64,000 bases of DNA from Microbacterium sp. SZ1 (GCF_002362255.1 NZ_LPVV01000004.1:1-64000); one strand, 5' to 3'; shown: positions 45,829 to 54,387, counted from the first letter of the stretch. The notes: generated from the letters alone by a model not told the origin. Numbers and translations are program-made.

Positions 45829-45968
45829 CCGCTCGGACTGTCGCTCCGCTCGGCCTTCTGCTCCTCCCTCGGCCCGATGCGACGAGAACGGCCGAGGCAG
45901 GCGCGAAAGCCCGAGCCGGGTGCGGTGCACGGGCGGGGAGTGTCGCCCGCCGCGGCTACGGTGGAGGG

Positions 45969-46805
45969 ATGACGATCACCGCCGCGGCAGACGGTTCCGC
46001 CCTGGGCAACCCGGGTCCCAACGGATGGGCCTGGTACATCGACGACTCGAACTGGGCCGCCGGCGGATCCCCGCACGGCACCAACAACCAGGGCGAGCTT
46101 CAAGCGGTGCTCGAGCTGCTTCGCGCGACGGCGGGCACGAACGAGAAGCTCCTCATCGAGTGTGACAGCCGCTACGTGATCGACTCGGTGACCAAGTGGA
46201 TGCCGGGGTGGAAGCGCAAGGGCTGGCGCAAGTCCGACGGAGGTCCGGTGCTCAATCGCGAGCTGCTCGAGGGCATCGACGAGGCCATCCGCGGGCGTGA
46301 TGTCGAGTTCTCGTGGGTCAAGGGCCACGCCGGACACCCGCTCAACGAGGCCGCCGACGAGCGGGCGAACGCCGCCGCGAAGGCCTACCAGCAGAAGCAG
46401 GAGCCGCGCCGCGGTCCGGGTTTCACGATGGCGACGGATGCCGGGGCCGCCGTCGCGGCATCCGCACCGATCGCTGCGAATGCCGGCGGCTGGTCGCCCT
46501 CCGACGACGATGTGGCCTGGGCGGATGCCGTGGAAGCCGACGCCGCACGGGTCGCCTCCGACGACTCGGCCGGTCCCACCGTCGCCGCCGCTGCGGCATC
46601 CGCTCCGTCTCCCGCCGCCGCGGCGTCGCTCGCCGAGCCGCTGTGGGCGGAGGCCCCCGACCTGTTCGACGGCTTCGACGACGAACCGAGCTCCGACCCG
46701 ATCGAGCTGCGCGTGCAGCTGTCGGGGGAAGAGCACGCGCGTCTCGCCGACCGCGCCGACGCGCAGGGCGTCTCGCTCGAAGAGGCTCTCCGCCGCCTCA
46801 TCTGA
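45969..46805 (+). CDS. rnhA: Ribonuclease HI with long C-terminal extension
   Basis: 278-aa protein. Residues 1-140 are RNase HI, with catalytic acids Asp 8 (AADGSALGNPGPNG), Glu 43 (NNQGELQAVL), Asp 66 (IECDSRYVIDS) and the C-terminal WVKGHAGHPLNEAADERAN. The remaining 140 residues are Ala-rich and lack a recognised fold, except a final ribbon-helix-helix-like part (ELRVQLSGEEHARLADRADA). Degrades RNA in RNA/DNA hybrids. ATG at 45969. Confidence 0.88.
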   Translation: MTITAAADGSALGNPGPNGWAWYIDDSNWAAGGSPHGTNNQGELQAVLELLRATAGTNEKLLIECDSRYVIDSVTKWMPGWKRKGWRKSDGGPVLNRELLEGIDEAIRGRDVEFSWVKGHAGHPLNEAADERANAAAKAYQQKQEPRRGPGFTMATDAGAAVAASAPIAANAGGWSPSDDDVAWADAVEADAARVASDDSAGPTVAAAAASAPSPAAAASLAEPLWAEAPDLFDGFDDEPSSDPIELRVQLSGEEHARLADRADAQGVSLEEALRRLI

Positions 46806-46841
46806 GCCGGGCCGCAGACGGCCGCGGCGTAGACTCGCGCC

Positions 46842-47231
46842 ATGTCGACATCTGCGCGCACGATCGGCCGCCTCTTCCTCGGATCCTCGCTCGTCTTCGC
46901 GGGCGTCTCGCACCTGACGTTCGCGCGGGACGAGTTCCAGGCGCAGGTGCCGGAGTCACTGCCGCTCGATCCGGACACGACCGTGCTCGCCTCGGGCGTC
47001 GTCGAGATCGGACTCGGCACCGCGCTACTGTTCGCCCACGGACAGCGGCGACTGGTCGGCGTGATCGCGGCGCTGTTCTTCATCGCCGTCTTTCCCGGCA
47101 ACGTCGCCCAGTGGATGCACCACCGCGACGGCTTCGGCCTCGACACCGAGATCAAGCGGTTCGCGCGTCTCTTCTTCCAGCCGGTTCTCGTGCTGCTCGC
47201 GCTCTGGTCGACGCGCGAGCCACGGCGCTGA
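46842..47231 (+). CDS. DoxX-family membrane protein
   Basis: 129-aa, four hydrophobic segments, in the DoxX-like family: RLFLGSSLVFAGVSHLTF and ALFFIAVFPGNVAQWMHHRD are typical. The role in the family is unclear (redox membrane proteins). ATG at 46842, 36 bases after the RNase H stop, so possibly co-transcribed. Confidence 0.8.
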   Translation: MSTSARTIGRLFLGSSLVFAGVSHLTFARDEFQAQVPESLPLDPDTTVLASGVVEIGLGTALLFAHGQRRLVGVIAALFFIAVFPGNVAQWMHHRDGFGLDTEIKRFARLFFQPVLVLLALWSTREPRR

Positions 47232-47288
47232 CACCGTCGCACCGCCCGGCTCGCGAGAGCCGGGCGGTGCGACTGCGGCGAGGCGAGC

Positions 47289-48266
47289 TCAGACCGTGAG
47301 CAGCTCCCGCTCCAGTCGGTCGTACGACGCCTCCATGCCGTCGGCCATGCCGGTGGCGAGGATCATGTCGCGCGTCTCCTTGTCGGGGTACTCGATGAAG
47401 AGCGTGATGAGGGTCGCGCCGTCCTCTTCGTAGAGGTTGAGGTCGTTCAGCGTCTCGACCGGCATCCCGATCATCCGCTCCGTCTGCACCGACCGGCGCG
47501 GGGCGTCGATCACGAGCGCCTCGCCCTCGAAGCCGAACGGCTCGCCCTCGGTGTCGCCGACCGGAGCCCACGAGTTCCGGTACTTCTGGCCGACCTCCGT
47601 CGCGACGACGCACTCGGTCATCTCCCACCCGTCGGGTCCGAGCAGCCACTTCTTCATGAGCTCGGGATCGTTGTGCGCCCGCCACACGAGCTCGCGGGGT
47701 CCGTTCACGAGCCGAGTGATGCGCACGTGCGTGTCGTCGAGGATGTCGACGACAGTCCCCTTGCCCTGCGCGTAGTCGCGGAGATCCTGCAGCACCGCGT
47801 CGAGCTGGCTCATCGCCATGCGGATGCCCTCGACCTGACCCATCTCGACGACCTGCTCGAGCGCCTCGACGGAGTCGAAGTGGCTCGTCGTGACCATGCG
47901 GGTGCCCTCGGCGATGGACTCGAACGCGAACGACATGCGCTGCGCGGGAAAGCCGTCGAGCGGCGTGCCGTCGGCATCCGCGAACGAGTCGAGCACCTCG
48001 AAACCGCGCGGCTCGTCGATCGACAGGAACTCCCAGGAGCCCGAGGATGTCTCGCCGCGCGGGCCGTTCATCGTGTAGTTCGCGCGTCCGCCGACCGTGT
48101 GGTCCCAGGCGGTGAACGTCGCCGGCCATCCGGGAGGGCCCCAGAAGCGCTCGAGCTGGCGCGGATCGCTGTACGCGCTCCAGACCCGCTCGATCGGGGC
48201 CGCGAAGTCCGCGACGACGGTCATGGTGAGGGTGTCGGCATCCGTGGTGATGTCGGTGACAGGCAT
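47289..48266 (-). CDS. Two-domain SRPBCC (AHSA1-like) protein
   Basis: 325-aa protein with two consecutive Aha1-like SRPBCC domains: the first begins VTDITTDADTLTMTVVADFA, with PIERVWSAYSDPRQLERFWG, and the second around DDTHVRITRLVNGPRELVWRAHNDPELMKKWLLG. Both halves have the WGPPGW / DGWEM-like strand. Such domains bind small hydrophobic ligands. ATG at 48266 is two bases from the ArsR-type regulator stop, forming a regulator-SRPBCC operon common in actinobacteria. Confidence 0.85.
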   Translation of the reverse strand: MPVTDITTDADTLTMTVVADFAAPIERVWSAYSDPRQLERFWGPPGWPATFTAWDHTVGGRANYTMNGPRGETSSGSWEFLSIDEPRGFEVLDSFADADGTPLDGFPAQRMSFAFESIAEGTRMVTTSHFDSVEALEQVVEMGQVEGIRMAMSQLDAVLQDLRDYAQGKGTVVDILDDTHVRITRLVNGPRELVWRAHNDPELMKKWLLGPDGWEMTECVVATEVGQKYRNSWAPVGDTEGEPFGFEGEALVIDAPRRSVQTERMIGMPVETLNDLNLYEEDGATLITLFIEYPDKETRDMILATGMADGMEASYDRLERELLTV

Positions 48267-48268
48267 GA

Positions 48269-48667
48269 TCAGTCTCCTTCTTCGGTTCGTGAGGTGCTGC
48301 TGGTGTCGGTGGCGTCGGATGCGGTCGGGCGCGAAGGCTCGGCCAGCAGGTCGTCGAGTCGGGCGATGCGCGACCGCCACAGCTCTTCGTATCGGGCGAG
48401 GAGCGCCCTGGCGCGGGCGATCATCTCGGGGTTCGCGCGGACGAGCCGCTCGCGTCCCTCGGCGCGCTTGACGATGAGATTCGCCGCTTCGAGCACGGAC
48501 ACGTGCTTCTGCACCGCGGCGAACGACATCTCGTATTCGGAGGCGAGGGTCGAGACGGACTGCTCCCGCTCGATCGTCCGACGCAGGATGTCGCGTCGGG
48601 TCGACGTCGCCAATGCGTGGAACACACGGTCGACCTCCGCTTCGCTCAGTTCTCGTTGTGCAACCAT
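48269..48667 (-). CDS. ArsR-family regulator (SRPBCC-linked type)
   Basis: 132-aa winged-helix regulator of the ArsR fold: FHALATSTRRDILRRTIEREQSVSTLA and the recognition helix SFAAVQKHVSVLEAANLIVK. No clustered Cys/His for metal binding in the HTH, so it is not a metal sensor of the SmtB type. The upstream palindrome that covers its start codon is a likely autoregulation site. Precedes the SRPBCC gene in the same operon. It lies just left of the metal island. Confidence 0.88.
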   Translation of the reverse strand: MVAQRELSEAEVDRVFHALATSTRRDILRRTIEREQSVSTLASEYEMSFAAVQKHVSVLEAANLIVKRAEGRERLVRANPEMIARARALLARYEELWRSRIARLDDLLAEPSRPTASDATDTSSTSRTEEGD

Positions 48668-48674
48668 TTGGTTG
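48661..48674 (-). promoter_or_regulatory. Operator overlapping the ArsR-type start codon
   Basis: CAACCATTTGGTTG, an inverted repeat whose minus-strand form contains the ATG of the regulator gene. Position and symmetry fit an autoregulatory operator. Confidence 0.55.
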
Positions 48675-48724
48675 TACGTTAGACCCGGCGGAAGCGGGTG
48701 TCAAGAGGCGGTCTGTGACTTGCG

Positions 48725-48794
48725 GCTTTAGATCGGACTAGATGCTTTACATCGGACTACCCGAGGCTGAGCCGGACTGAGTCCGATCTAAAGC
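48725..48794. repeat. Double left arm plus inverted right arm at the island edge
   Basis: GCTTTAGATCGGACTA at 48725 and GCTTTACATCGGACTA at 48744 are direct repeats; AGTCCGATCTAAAGC at 48780-48794 is the exact inverse of the first. It lies in the 459-bp gap 48668-49126, between the last core gene and the first island gene. The gap otherwise holds only a GAAACCC-type inverted repeat (about 48955-48985), and the module palindrome at 49059. Confidence 0.85.
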
Positions 48795-49058
48795 AGAGTG
48801 CTGGGGGCCGCCTCCCTTCGGAGTGGCAATGAAGCCAGCTGCGGTCGCGAGGAAAGTCAGATCGTCAGGCCGACTCATGCAGGACGACGGTCAAAACGCG
48901 CGCACATCCAGACCCCGAATACGGATGGTTGGCGGTCGGCAGAACCTGCGCCGAAACCCATACACCACCCGTTTCGGCGCCCTAACGTTTCGGCAGGGGG
49001 TTACGGCGGGGCGACGCTCGGCGTGTCGCACTTCCCCAGCACCACCACGGGTGCCCGG

Positions 49059-49078
49059 CCGCAAACGATCGTTTTCGG
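49059..49078 (+). repeat. Module-boundary palindrome, copy 1
   Basis: CCGCAAACGATCGTTTTCGG: perfect 12-bp core AAACGATCGTTT with CCG/CGG arms. It is enclosed by GTGCCCGG at 49051-49058 and CCGGGCAC at 49086-49093. Other copies are at 53258, 60239 and 60386, all in the same orientation. Confidence 0.85.
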
Positions 49079-49126
49079 TGGTAGCCCGGGCACGACATCA
49101 ACAGCGAAGTCGAGGATGATTGAGTC

Positions 49127-49438
49127 GTGGAGATTGAGCTGCTTTATATCGCCGGTTGCCCCAGCTGGGTTGAGGCTGGCCGTCGTGTTTCTGAGGCGCT
49201 ACGAGAAACAGGCCACGACGAATCGGAGGTTCACTACCGACTCATCCGGACGGAGGAGGACGCGGGCGCAGTCTCGTTCGCGGGCTCCCCCACGATCACC
49301 CTGGATGGAAACGATCTCTTTCCGGGGTCGGGGCGAAGCAATGACCTCGCCTGCCGTATTTACAGCACCCCTGCTGGGCTGGCCGGGATGCCAACGGTTG
49401 AACAGATTCGAGAGGCGCTCTCCGCTCATGGCGACTGA
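49127..49438 (+). CDS. Thioredoxin-like small protein of metal-resistance operons
   Basis: 103-aa, starting MEIELLYIAGCPSWVEAGRR; a single Cys in the CPSW position of a thioredoxin-like fold and a C-terminal CRIYSTPAGLAGMPTVEQI. Similar proteins occur next to mercury and other metal-resistance genes in actinobacteria. The second Cys of a CxxC motif is missing, so simple disulfide exchange is unlikely. GTG at 49127; overlaps the next gene by 11 bases. Confidence 0.65.
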   Translation: MEIELLYIAGCPSWVEAGRRVSEALRETGHDESEVHYRLIRTEEDAGAVSFAGSPTITLDGNDLFPGSGRSNDLACRIYSTPAGLAGMPTVEQIREALSAHGD

Positions 49439-49580
49439 CGAGGACGTTGCGTGCACGTGCTGCGGGCGACATCTGCCACGCAAGAAGCTGCACGCACTCG
49501 GAGACGATCGCGCTTTCATCTGTCGACGATGCGGCTGGTGGGTGGCTCTGCGCCTACATCGCGACCGCCCGCCTGCCTAA
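49428..49580 (+). CDS. 50-aa zinc-ribbon protein
   Basis: Short protein with paired CxxC (CTCCGRH and ICRRCGWW), a likely zinc ribbon. ATG at 49428 lies inside the preceding gene, in another frame, and the two appear translationally coupled. Too short to be in usual gene predictions; codon use and the intact Cys pairs support it. Function unknown, possibly metal binding. Confidence 0.6.
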   Translation: MATDEDVACTCCGRHLPRKKLHALGDDRAFICRRCGWWVALRLHRDRPPA

Positions 49581-49666
49581 GCGTGAACTCACTCAACGGC
49601 TGCCCACGGCGATCGCGCCGATGTAGAGGGCGAGTTGATGGGTGTCCCACCACCGCACAACGGATC

Positions 49667-50200
49667 TCACTCGGTGCTCTCATCCCCGGCGCGGATCATG
49701 AAAACTGCTCCGGTGATCGCTGCGGCGAAGATTACGATGTCGGCGATGTTGCCGATGAACCAGTTTCCGTAGGCGAGGAAGTCCACGACGTGACCACGGG
49801 CGAATCCGGGGTCCCGGAAAAGGCGGTCGCCTGCGTGTGAGGCGGAAGCGCCGCCGAGCGCGCCGATGACGATCGCCCATCTCACGCGTTGCACTCGGAA
49901 CGCGAACACGATCGCTGTGACCGTGGCGGCGACAGCGAGCAGCGCGAACACCCAGGTGAAGCCTTCCCCGAAGGAGAATGCCGCTCCGGGGTTATAGGCG
50001 AGCTGCAAACCCAGCAGGTCACCGATCAGCGGGATGCGCTCACGGTCGGTGAGGGTCGCTTCGGCCCACACCTTGGTTCCCTGATCGATCAGCACGACGA
50101 CCACGGCGATCAAGAGCGCTCCACCAGTGAGCTGCCGCCGCCGGGTCGACGACAGCTTGCGCGCAGCGGGCGGATGAGCCTCTGACTGGGAGGAGGTCAT
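49667..50200 (-). CDS. lspA: Signal peptidase II-like protein in the cadmium operon
   Basis: 177-aa LspA-family membrane aspartyl protease. Four hydrophobic segments, LIDQGTKVWAE, LQLAYNPGAAFSFGEG and the catalytic Asp pair in GHVVDFLAY and NIADIVIF are present. The usual GNxxDR stretch reads SHAGDR. LspA processes lipoproteins; copies embedded in cadmium/zinc resistance operons are known in actinobacteria and Gram-negative Tn elements. ATG at 50200 overlaps the cadD stop by 4 bases; last gene of the operon. Confidence 0.88.
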   Translation of the reverse strand: MTSSQSEAHPPAARKLSSTRRRQLTGGALLIAVVVVLIDQGTKVWAEATLTDRERIPLIGDLLGLQLAYNPGAAFSFGEGFTWVFALLAVAATVTAIVFAFRVQRVRWAIVIGALGGASASHAGDRLFRDPGFARGHVVDFLAYGNWFIGNIADIVIFAAAITGAVFMIRAGDESTE

Positions 50201-50805
50201 GCGAGCACCTCGATCAGACGGACGATGACCCCAGATTCGATCAGGATGAACAGGCCCAGGCCGATGAACACGGCCGGTACGAGCCAGTGCTCGACGCGCT
50301 CCAGCCCCTCGGTAACAGCCTTGTTGGTGCCGATCAGCCGGCCGGCCGCGCACCAGACCGCGACGAGGATCAGGAATACGACGATCATGATCGCGACGTC
50401 GCTGGGGGCGCTGGTGCGGAAGATCGGCGTGTAGAGGGAGATGTTGTCGGCCCCGTTGGCGATCGTGATCCCTGCGACGCCCCATAGTCCGACCGCGGTG
50501 ATCTTGGAGTCGTCATCATCGTCATCGCTGTTACGGCGCAGGCCGCGAATGAGCGTCCAGATGCCGATGCCGAGCGGGATCAGACCCAGGAAACCGACCC
50601 ATTCGTCCGGAACGATGGTGAGACCGAGAGCGGCGATCACGCTGATCACGACGAGGGTGATGAACCCGAGATACTGGCCCGCGACGATCTGCCACGGCCG
50701 GGGCTTCCCTCGACTGGAAGCCAGGAACAGCACGGTGAGCACGACAATGTCGTCGATGTTGGTTGCCGCGAACAGGCCGATCGCTGAACCGATAGTTGCG
50801 AGCAT
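50197..50805 (-). CDS. cadD: CadD-family cadmium resistance transporter
   Basis: 202-aa membrane protein with six predicted segments and the family motif LFAATNIDDIVVLTVLFLA (Asn-Ile-Asp-Asp), an aspartate-rich loop (SDDDDDDSK) and a second GADNISLYTPIF motif. CadD proteins confer cadmium resistance by transport. The start overlaps the stop of the P-type ATPase gene by one base. Part of cmtR-cadA-cadD-lspA. Confidence 0.9.
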   Translation of the reverse strand: MLATIGSAIGLFAATNIDDIVVLTVLFLASSRGKPRPWQIVAGQYLGFITLVVISVIAALGLTIVPDEWVGFLGLIPLGIGIWTLIRGLRRNSDDDDDDSKITAVGLWGVAGITIANGADNISLYTPIFRTSAPSDVAIMIVVFLILVAVWCAAGRLIGTNKAVTEGLERVEHWLVPAVFIGLGLFILIESGVIVRLIEVLA

Positions 50806-52730
50806 CAGCTTTCCAGTCGTGGCGTGCGGGTGCGTGCGGCGCGCAGACCGTTGAGGATCACGATGACCTCCGCGACCTCGTGGACCAGGACGACGGCCGC
50901 GAGCCCCAGGACGCCGAAGAGCGCGAGCGGGAGCAGTGCAGTGATGATCAGCAGCGACAGGATGATGTTCTGGTTGATGATCCGTCGACCGCGGCGGGCG
51001 TGATCGAACGCTCGCGGGATGAGGCGCAGATCATGGCCGGTGAAGGCCACGTCGGCGGATTCGATTGCCGCGTCGGAGCCGGTGGCGCCCATCGCGATAC
51101 CGATGTCTGCGCCAGCGAGGGCCGGTGCGTCGTTGATTCCGTCGCCGATCATCGCGACCGGCCCCGCCTTTGACAGCTCGCCGATCGCGGTTGCCTTATC
51201 CTCGGGACGCAGTTCCGCGCGCACGTTGCTGATCCCGGCCCGCGCGGCCAGTGCACGAGCGGTGCGGGCGTTGTCTCCGGTGAGCATCGTCACGCCGACG
51301 CCTTGGTTGGTGAGCGTCCGGACTACCTCGGGGACTTCAGGGCGCAGTTCGTCGCGGACGCCGATCGCGGCGACGGGGGTTCCATCGCGGTGGACGATCA
51401 CGACGGTCATGCCCTGCTCCTCCAACTCCGCGACCTGCTTCCCGAGGTCGCCCGCGTCCAGCCAGCGAGGACTGCCGACGGTGATTCTCGATCCGCCGAC
51501 AGTGCCGTCGATGCCGTGCCCGGCCTGCTCGGTCACATCTGCAGCTGCCGGTGTGCCCGGGGCCGCGGCGGTGATCGCAGAGGCAAGGGGATGCGTGCTG
51601 TGCTGCTCCAGTGCGGCCGCCCAGGCCAGCGCCTGTGTCTCGGTCACGCCGTTCGCAGTGAGCACCGCGGTGACCGCAGGTTCGTTGCGGGTGAGGGTGC
51701 CGGTCTTGTCGACCGCGACGTGGCGGACCGTGCCGAAGCGCTCGAAGACGGCGCCGGACTTGATGATCACGCCGAACTTGCTTGCTGCGCCGATCGCGGC
51801 GACGACCGTCAGCGGCACCGAGATCGCCAGCGCACACGGAGAAGCGGCGACCAGCACGACAAGCGCGCGGGTGATCCACACCTCTGGATCGCCCAGCAGC
51901 GACCCGATGATCGCGACGAGCGCTGCGAGGATCAGAACGCCGGGTACGAGCGGGCGGGCGATCCTGTCCGCGAGACGTGCACGCTCGCCCTTCTCGGTCT
52001 GCGCCTTCTCGACCAGCTCCACGATCGTGGTGAGCGAGTTGTCGGTGCCCGCAGCGGTCGTTTCGACCTCCAGCGCGCCGGCGCTGTTGATCGCACCGGC
52101 CGACACCGCATCGCCGGGCTCGACCTCGACGGGGATCGACTCCCCGGTGATCGCCGAGGTGTCCAGGCTGGAGCGGCCAGAACGGACGATCCCGTCGGTT
52201 GCGATCCGCTCGCCGGGACGGACCACCATGACCTGGCCGACCGTCAGCTCTCTCGCGGGCACCTGCGCAGAGACGCCGTTCTGCAGCACGGTCGCTGTCT
52301 CCGGCACGAGCTTCAGCAGCGCCCTCAGCCCGCCCCGGGCACGGTCCATCGCCTTGTCCTCGAGCGCCTCAGCAATCGAGTACAAGAACGCCAGAGCCGC
52401 AGCCTCCTCCACGTAGCCGAGGATGACCGCGCCGATCGCGCTGATCGTCATCAGCAGCCCGATACCGAGCTTGCCCTTGAACAGTTTCCGGATCGCGCCG
52501 GGCGTGAACGTCGACGCACCGAGGAGCAGACCGGCCCAGAACAACACCAGCGCCGGGATCTCGAGGCCGGACCATTCAAGGATCAGACCGGCCAGGAATG
52601 CGACACCGGAGAAGACCGGCACCATAATCCCACGGTCCCTCCACCAGGGCCGCACAACCTCTTCGGTCTCATCCTCCGCCGCAGTGGCAGGCTGGGCAGG
52701 CTCGTGCTCGCAGCCACACGCCGCGCTCAC
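50805..52730 (-). CDS. cadA: Heavy-metal P1B-type ATPase, Cd/Zn/Pb class
   Basis: 641-aa P-type ATPase. Seen are TGES in the actuator, SPC motif in VLVAASPCALAISVPL, phosphorylation site DKTGTLT, HP motif in HSTHPLA, TGDN and the final GDGINDAPALAGADIGIAMG. The SPC motif is the CPx-class signature of Cd2+/Zn2+/Pb2+ exporters. The N-terminus has a short Cys/His cluster (CGCEHEP) but no full heavy-metal-associated domain. GTG at 52730, overlapping cmtR by 4 bases. Confidence 0.92.
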   Translation of the reverse strand: MSAACGCEHEPAQPATAAEDETEEVVRPWWRDRGIMVPVFSGVAFLAGLILEWSGLEIPALVLFWAGLLLGASTFTPGAIRKLFKGKLGIGLLMTISAIGAVILGYVEEAAALAFLYSIAEALEDKAMDRARGGLRALLKLVPETATVLQNGVSAQVPARELTVGQVMVVRPGERIATDGIVRSGRSSLDTSAITGESIPVEVEPGDAVSAGAINSAGALEVETTAAGTDNSLTTIVELVEKAQTEKGERARLADRIARPLVPGVLILAALVAIIGSLLGDPEVWITRALVVLVAASPCALAISVPLTVVAAIGAASKFGVIIKSGAVFERFGTVRHVAVDKTGTLTRNEPAVTAVLTANGVTETQALAWAAALEQHSTHPLASAITAAAPGTPAAADVTEQAGHGIDGTVGGSRITVGSPRWLDAGDLGKQVAELEEQGMTVVIVHRDGTPVAAIGVRDELRPEVPEVVRTLTNQGVGVTMLTGDNARTARALAARAGISNVRAELRPEDKATAIGELSKAGPVAMIGDGINDAPALAGADIGIAMGATGSDAAIESADVAFTGHDLRLIPRAFDHARRGRRIINQNIILSLLIITALLPLALFGVLGLAAVVLVHEVAEVIVILNGLRAARTRTPRLES

Positions 52731-53086
52731 GCGTCCGCCCCCGTCCCACAGCAGCCAGCCACCGTGCACGCAGAGTCCACGCACGGCGCGTGCTCATCGA
52801 CCGCCAGCGTCACGTCCACGAGCGCGACGAGCGCAGCCGTAAGATGCGGGTCGGCGATCTCGTAACGAGTCTGGCGACCCTCCGGCTCGGCAACGACAAT
52901 CCCGCAGTCACGCAGGCAGGTGAGATGGTTCGACACGTTCGAACGCGTCAGCTCCAGCTCACGAGAGAGCACAGCCGGGTAGCTCGGTCCACCGAGCAGA
53001 GACATTAGGATTCGGGAACGCGTGGGATCGGCCATGGCCCGGCCGAGCCGGTTCATGACATCGAGGCGTGAGGAAATAGTCAGCAC
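52727..53086 (-). CDS. cmtR: CmtR-like ArsR-family metal sensor
   Basis: 119-aa ArsR-fold repressor. The HTH region ELTRSNVSNHLTCLRDCGIV contains the two Cys of the CmtR metal site (Cys-x-x-x-Cys in the recognition helix), and a Cys-rich C-terminus (CVDSACTVAGCC) offers further ligands. Mycobacterial CmtR senses Cd2+/Pb2+ and releases DNA. First gene of the cadmium operon; GTG at 53086 with an operator-like repeat directly upstream, consistent with a leaderless transcript. Confidence 0.88.
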   Translation of the reverse strand: MLTISSRLDVMNRLGRAMADPTRSRILMSLLGGPSYPAVLSRELELTRSNVSNHLTCLRDCGIVVAEPEGRQTRYEIADPHLTAALVALVDVTLAVDEHAPCVDSACTVAGCCGTGADA

Positions 53087-53087
53087 A

Positions 53088-53104
53088 CACTGAACTATAC
53101 AGTG
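53088..53104 (-). promoter_or_regulatory. cmtR promoter/operator
   Basis: CACTGAACTATACAGTG: CACTG/CAGTG arms around a seven-base centre, one base before the cmtR start codon. On the minus strand it contains TATAGT, a plausible -10 box about seven bases before the start codon. Likely site of CmtR autoregulation. Confidence 0.55.
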
Positions 53105-53257
53105 ATTGATGACCTATTGGAACGGCTTCACCCCAGGCGACATCTCTGGGGCCTGGGTGTAAGTACATCCGGCTCACACCCCACCGAATACGCCTACCGA
53201 AACCCGCTTACGGCGCACGTTTCTGGCATTCGATCTGGTGTGCCTTCACTCACCGCG

Positions 53258-53277
53258 CCGCAAACGATCGTTTTCGG
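53258..53277 (+). repeat. Module-boundary palindrome, copy 2
   Basis: CCGCAAACGATCGTTTTCGG, identical to copy 1. It lies in the 321-bp gene-free gap 53087-53407 between the cadmium and copper modules. The rest of this gap shows no gene to me; a TTACGGCG word upstream of the core recurs before copies 1 and 3. Confidence 0.85.
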
Positions 53278-53407
53278 CAGCTCTCGCGTAAGGCTGAGGC
53301 GTAAGGTTGCCTGGTCGACCCGGACCCTGTCGACGGCGGTGATCCGGTCCGCTCGTCATGAGCGCGGTAGCCGGTCCACTCGTCGCAAGGGTGGTGCCGA
53401 CGCCCCA

Positions 53408-53926
53408 CTAATCGTCGAGACGGTCGAGAATCTCATTCATCTGGTCGATCTCTTCCTGCTGTGACGAGATGATCTGCTCACAGAGATCTTGGATCTCCGG
53501 GTCGCTGATGTCTGATTGCTCACACACCAGAATCGCTCGAGAGTGATGCGGGATCATGGAACGGAGGAACTGGTCGTTACCGACGAACGCTTCCGAGCGT
53601 CCCATGAAGAAGGCGACAAGGAAAAGCGCGGCGAAACCTACGAGCAAGCTGATGTTCGCGGCCTTGTTCGGGAACATCTTCCACATGACGATGACCATGA
53701 TGATGCCCATGGGGAAGACCATCATCAGTGCCATGTAGAGGTTGCTGATGTTGAGGAAGAGATCGTCCAGGACGTTGATCATCGCAAACGTGAGGAAGTA
53801 CATCACAACGAAGCTGAGCGATAGCGAGACGGCGAGCTTAAGGTAGCTCGACATCCCGCCCTGATTCTTCCCCTGGGAGTGGCCGGCCGGCGGGCGTGAA
53901 CCGTTGTCGGCGTGCTGGCTTGTCAT
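53408..53926 (-). CDS. DUF305-family membrane protein
   Basis: 172-aa membrane protein: N-terminal cytosolic tail, three hydrophobic segments, then the DUF305 C-terminal part RSMIPHHSRAILVCEQSDI. HH and the Cys/Met-rich surroundings are typical of copper-associated members of the family. ATG at 53926 overlaps the stop of the copper-storage protein gene by 4 bases, so the two are one operon. Confidence 0.8.
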   Translation of the reverse strand: MTSQHADNGSRPPAGHSQGKNQGGMSSYLKLAVSLSLSFVVMYFLTFAMINVLDDLFLNISNLYMALMMVFPMGIIMVIVMWKMFPNKAANISLLVGFAALFLVAFFMGRSEAFVGNDQFLRSMIPHHSRAILVCEQSDISDPEIQDLCEQIISSQQEEIDQMNEILDRLDD

Positions 53927-54324
53927 AGCGACTCCAGCAGTGCAACGCACGCCTGTTCGCAGCGTCGGCATGCCTCAGCGCAGATCGTGCAGTGTTCGTG
54001 CATGGTGTGCTGTTCACATTCGTTAGCACAGCTCAGGCACGCCGCTCGGCAAGCTTCGAGCGCGGCACGGGTGACGCTGGCGTCGTGCCCGGTGCGACGG
54101 GAGAGGATCCGGGCGGTGGTTATGCAAAGGTCTGCACAGTCCTGGTTCGCGCGAATGCACTTGATTAGGTCAGCAACCATGTCCTCGCTGAGGCAAGCGT
54201 CGGCACATGCGGTGCAGGCTTGCGCGCACGCGAGACACGCGTCGATGCAGTCGACGAGCTTCTTCTGATCAATTCCGCCCAGATCTTTCGGATACGTGCT
54301 GAGCATTTCTTCGGTGACGGTCAT
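53923..54324 (-). CDS. Cys-rich four-helix-bundle copper-storage protein (Csp-like)
   Basis: 133-aa protein with 18 cysteines in CxxC/CxxxC spacing (CIDACLACAQACTACADAC, ECEQHTMHEHCTICAEAC). The spacing fits Csp3-type four-helix bundles that store many Cu(I) ions in the cytosol. No signal peptide. ATG at 54324 follows AAAGGAG. Divergent from csoR with a second CsoR-like operator before it, so its expression should follow copper. Confidence 0.9.
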   Translation of the reverse strand: MTVTEEMLSTYPKDLGGIDQKKLVDCIDACLACAQACTACADACLSEDMVADLIKCIRANQDCADLCITTARILSRRTGHDASVTRAALEACRAACLSCANECEQHTMHEHCTICAEACRRCEQACVALLESL

Positions 54325-54387
54325 GAGAGAACTCCTTTCGTGAGCCACGAAAGTACGCTCGCATCGCCCGCGCACTGAGGCCCTTGA

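Noticed and set aside
48798-49580. Long frame upstream of the zinc-ribbon gene as one 260-aa protein
   Set aside because: The first 210 codons run through non-coding repeats and antisense or overlapping sequence; only the final 50 codons show conserved Cys pairs.
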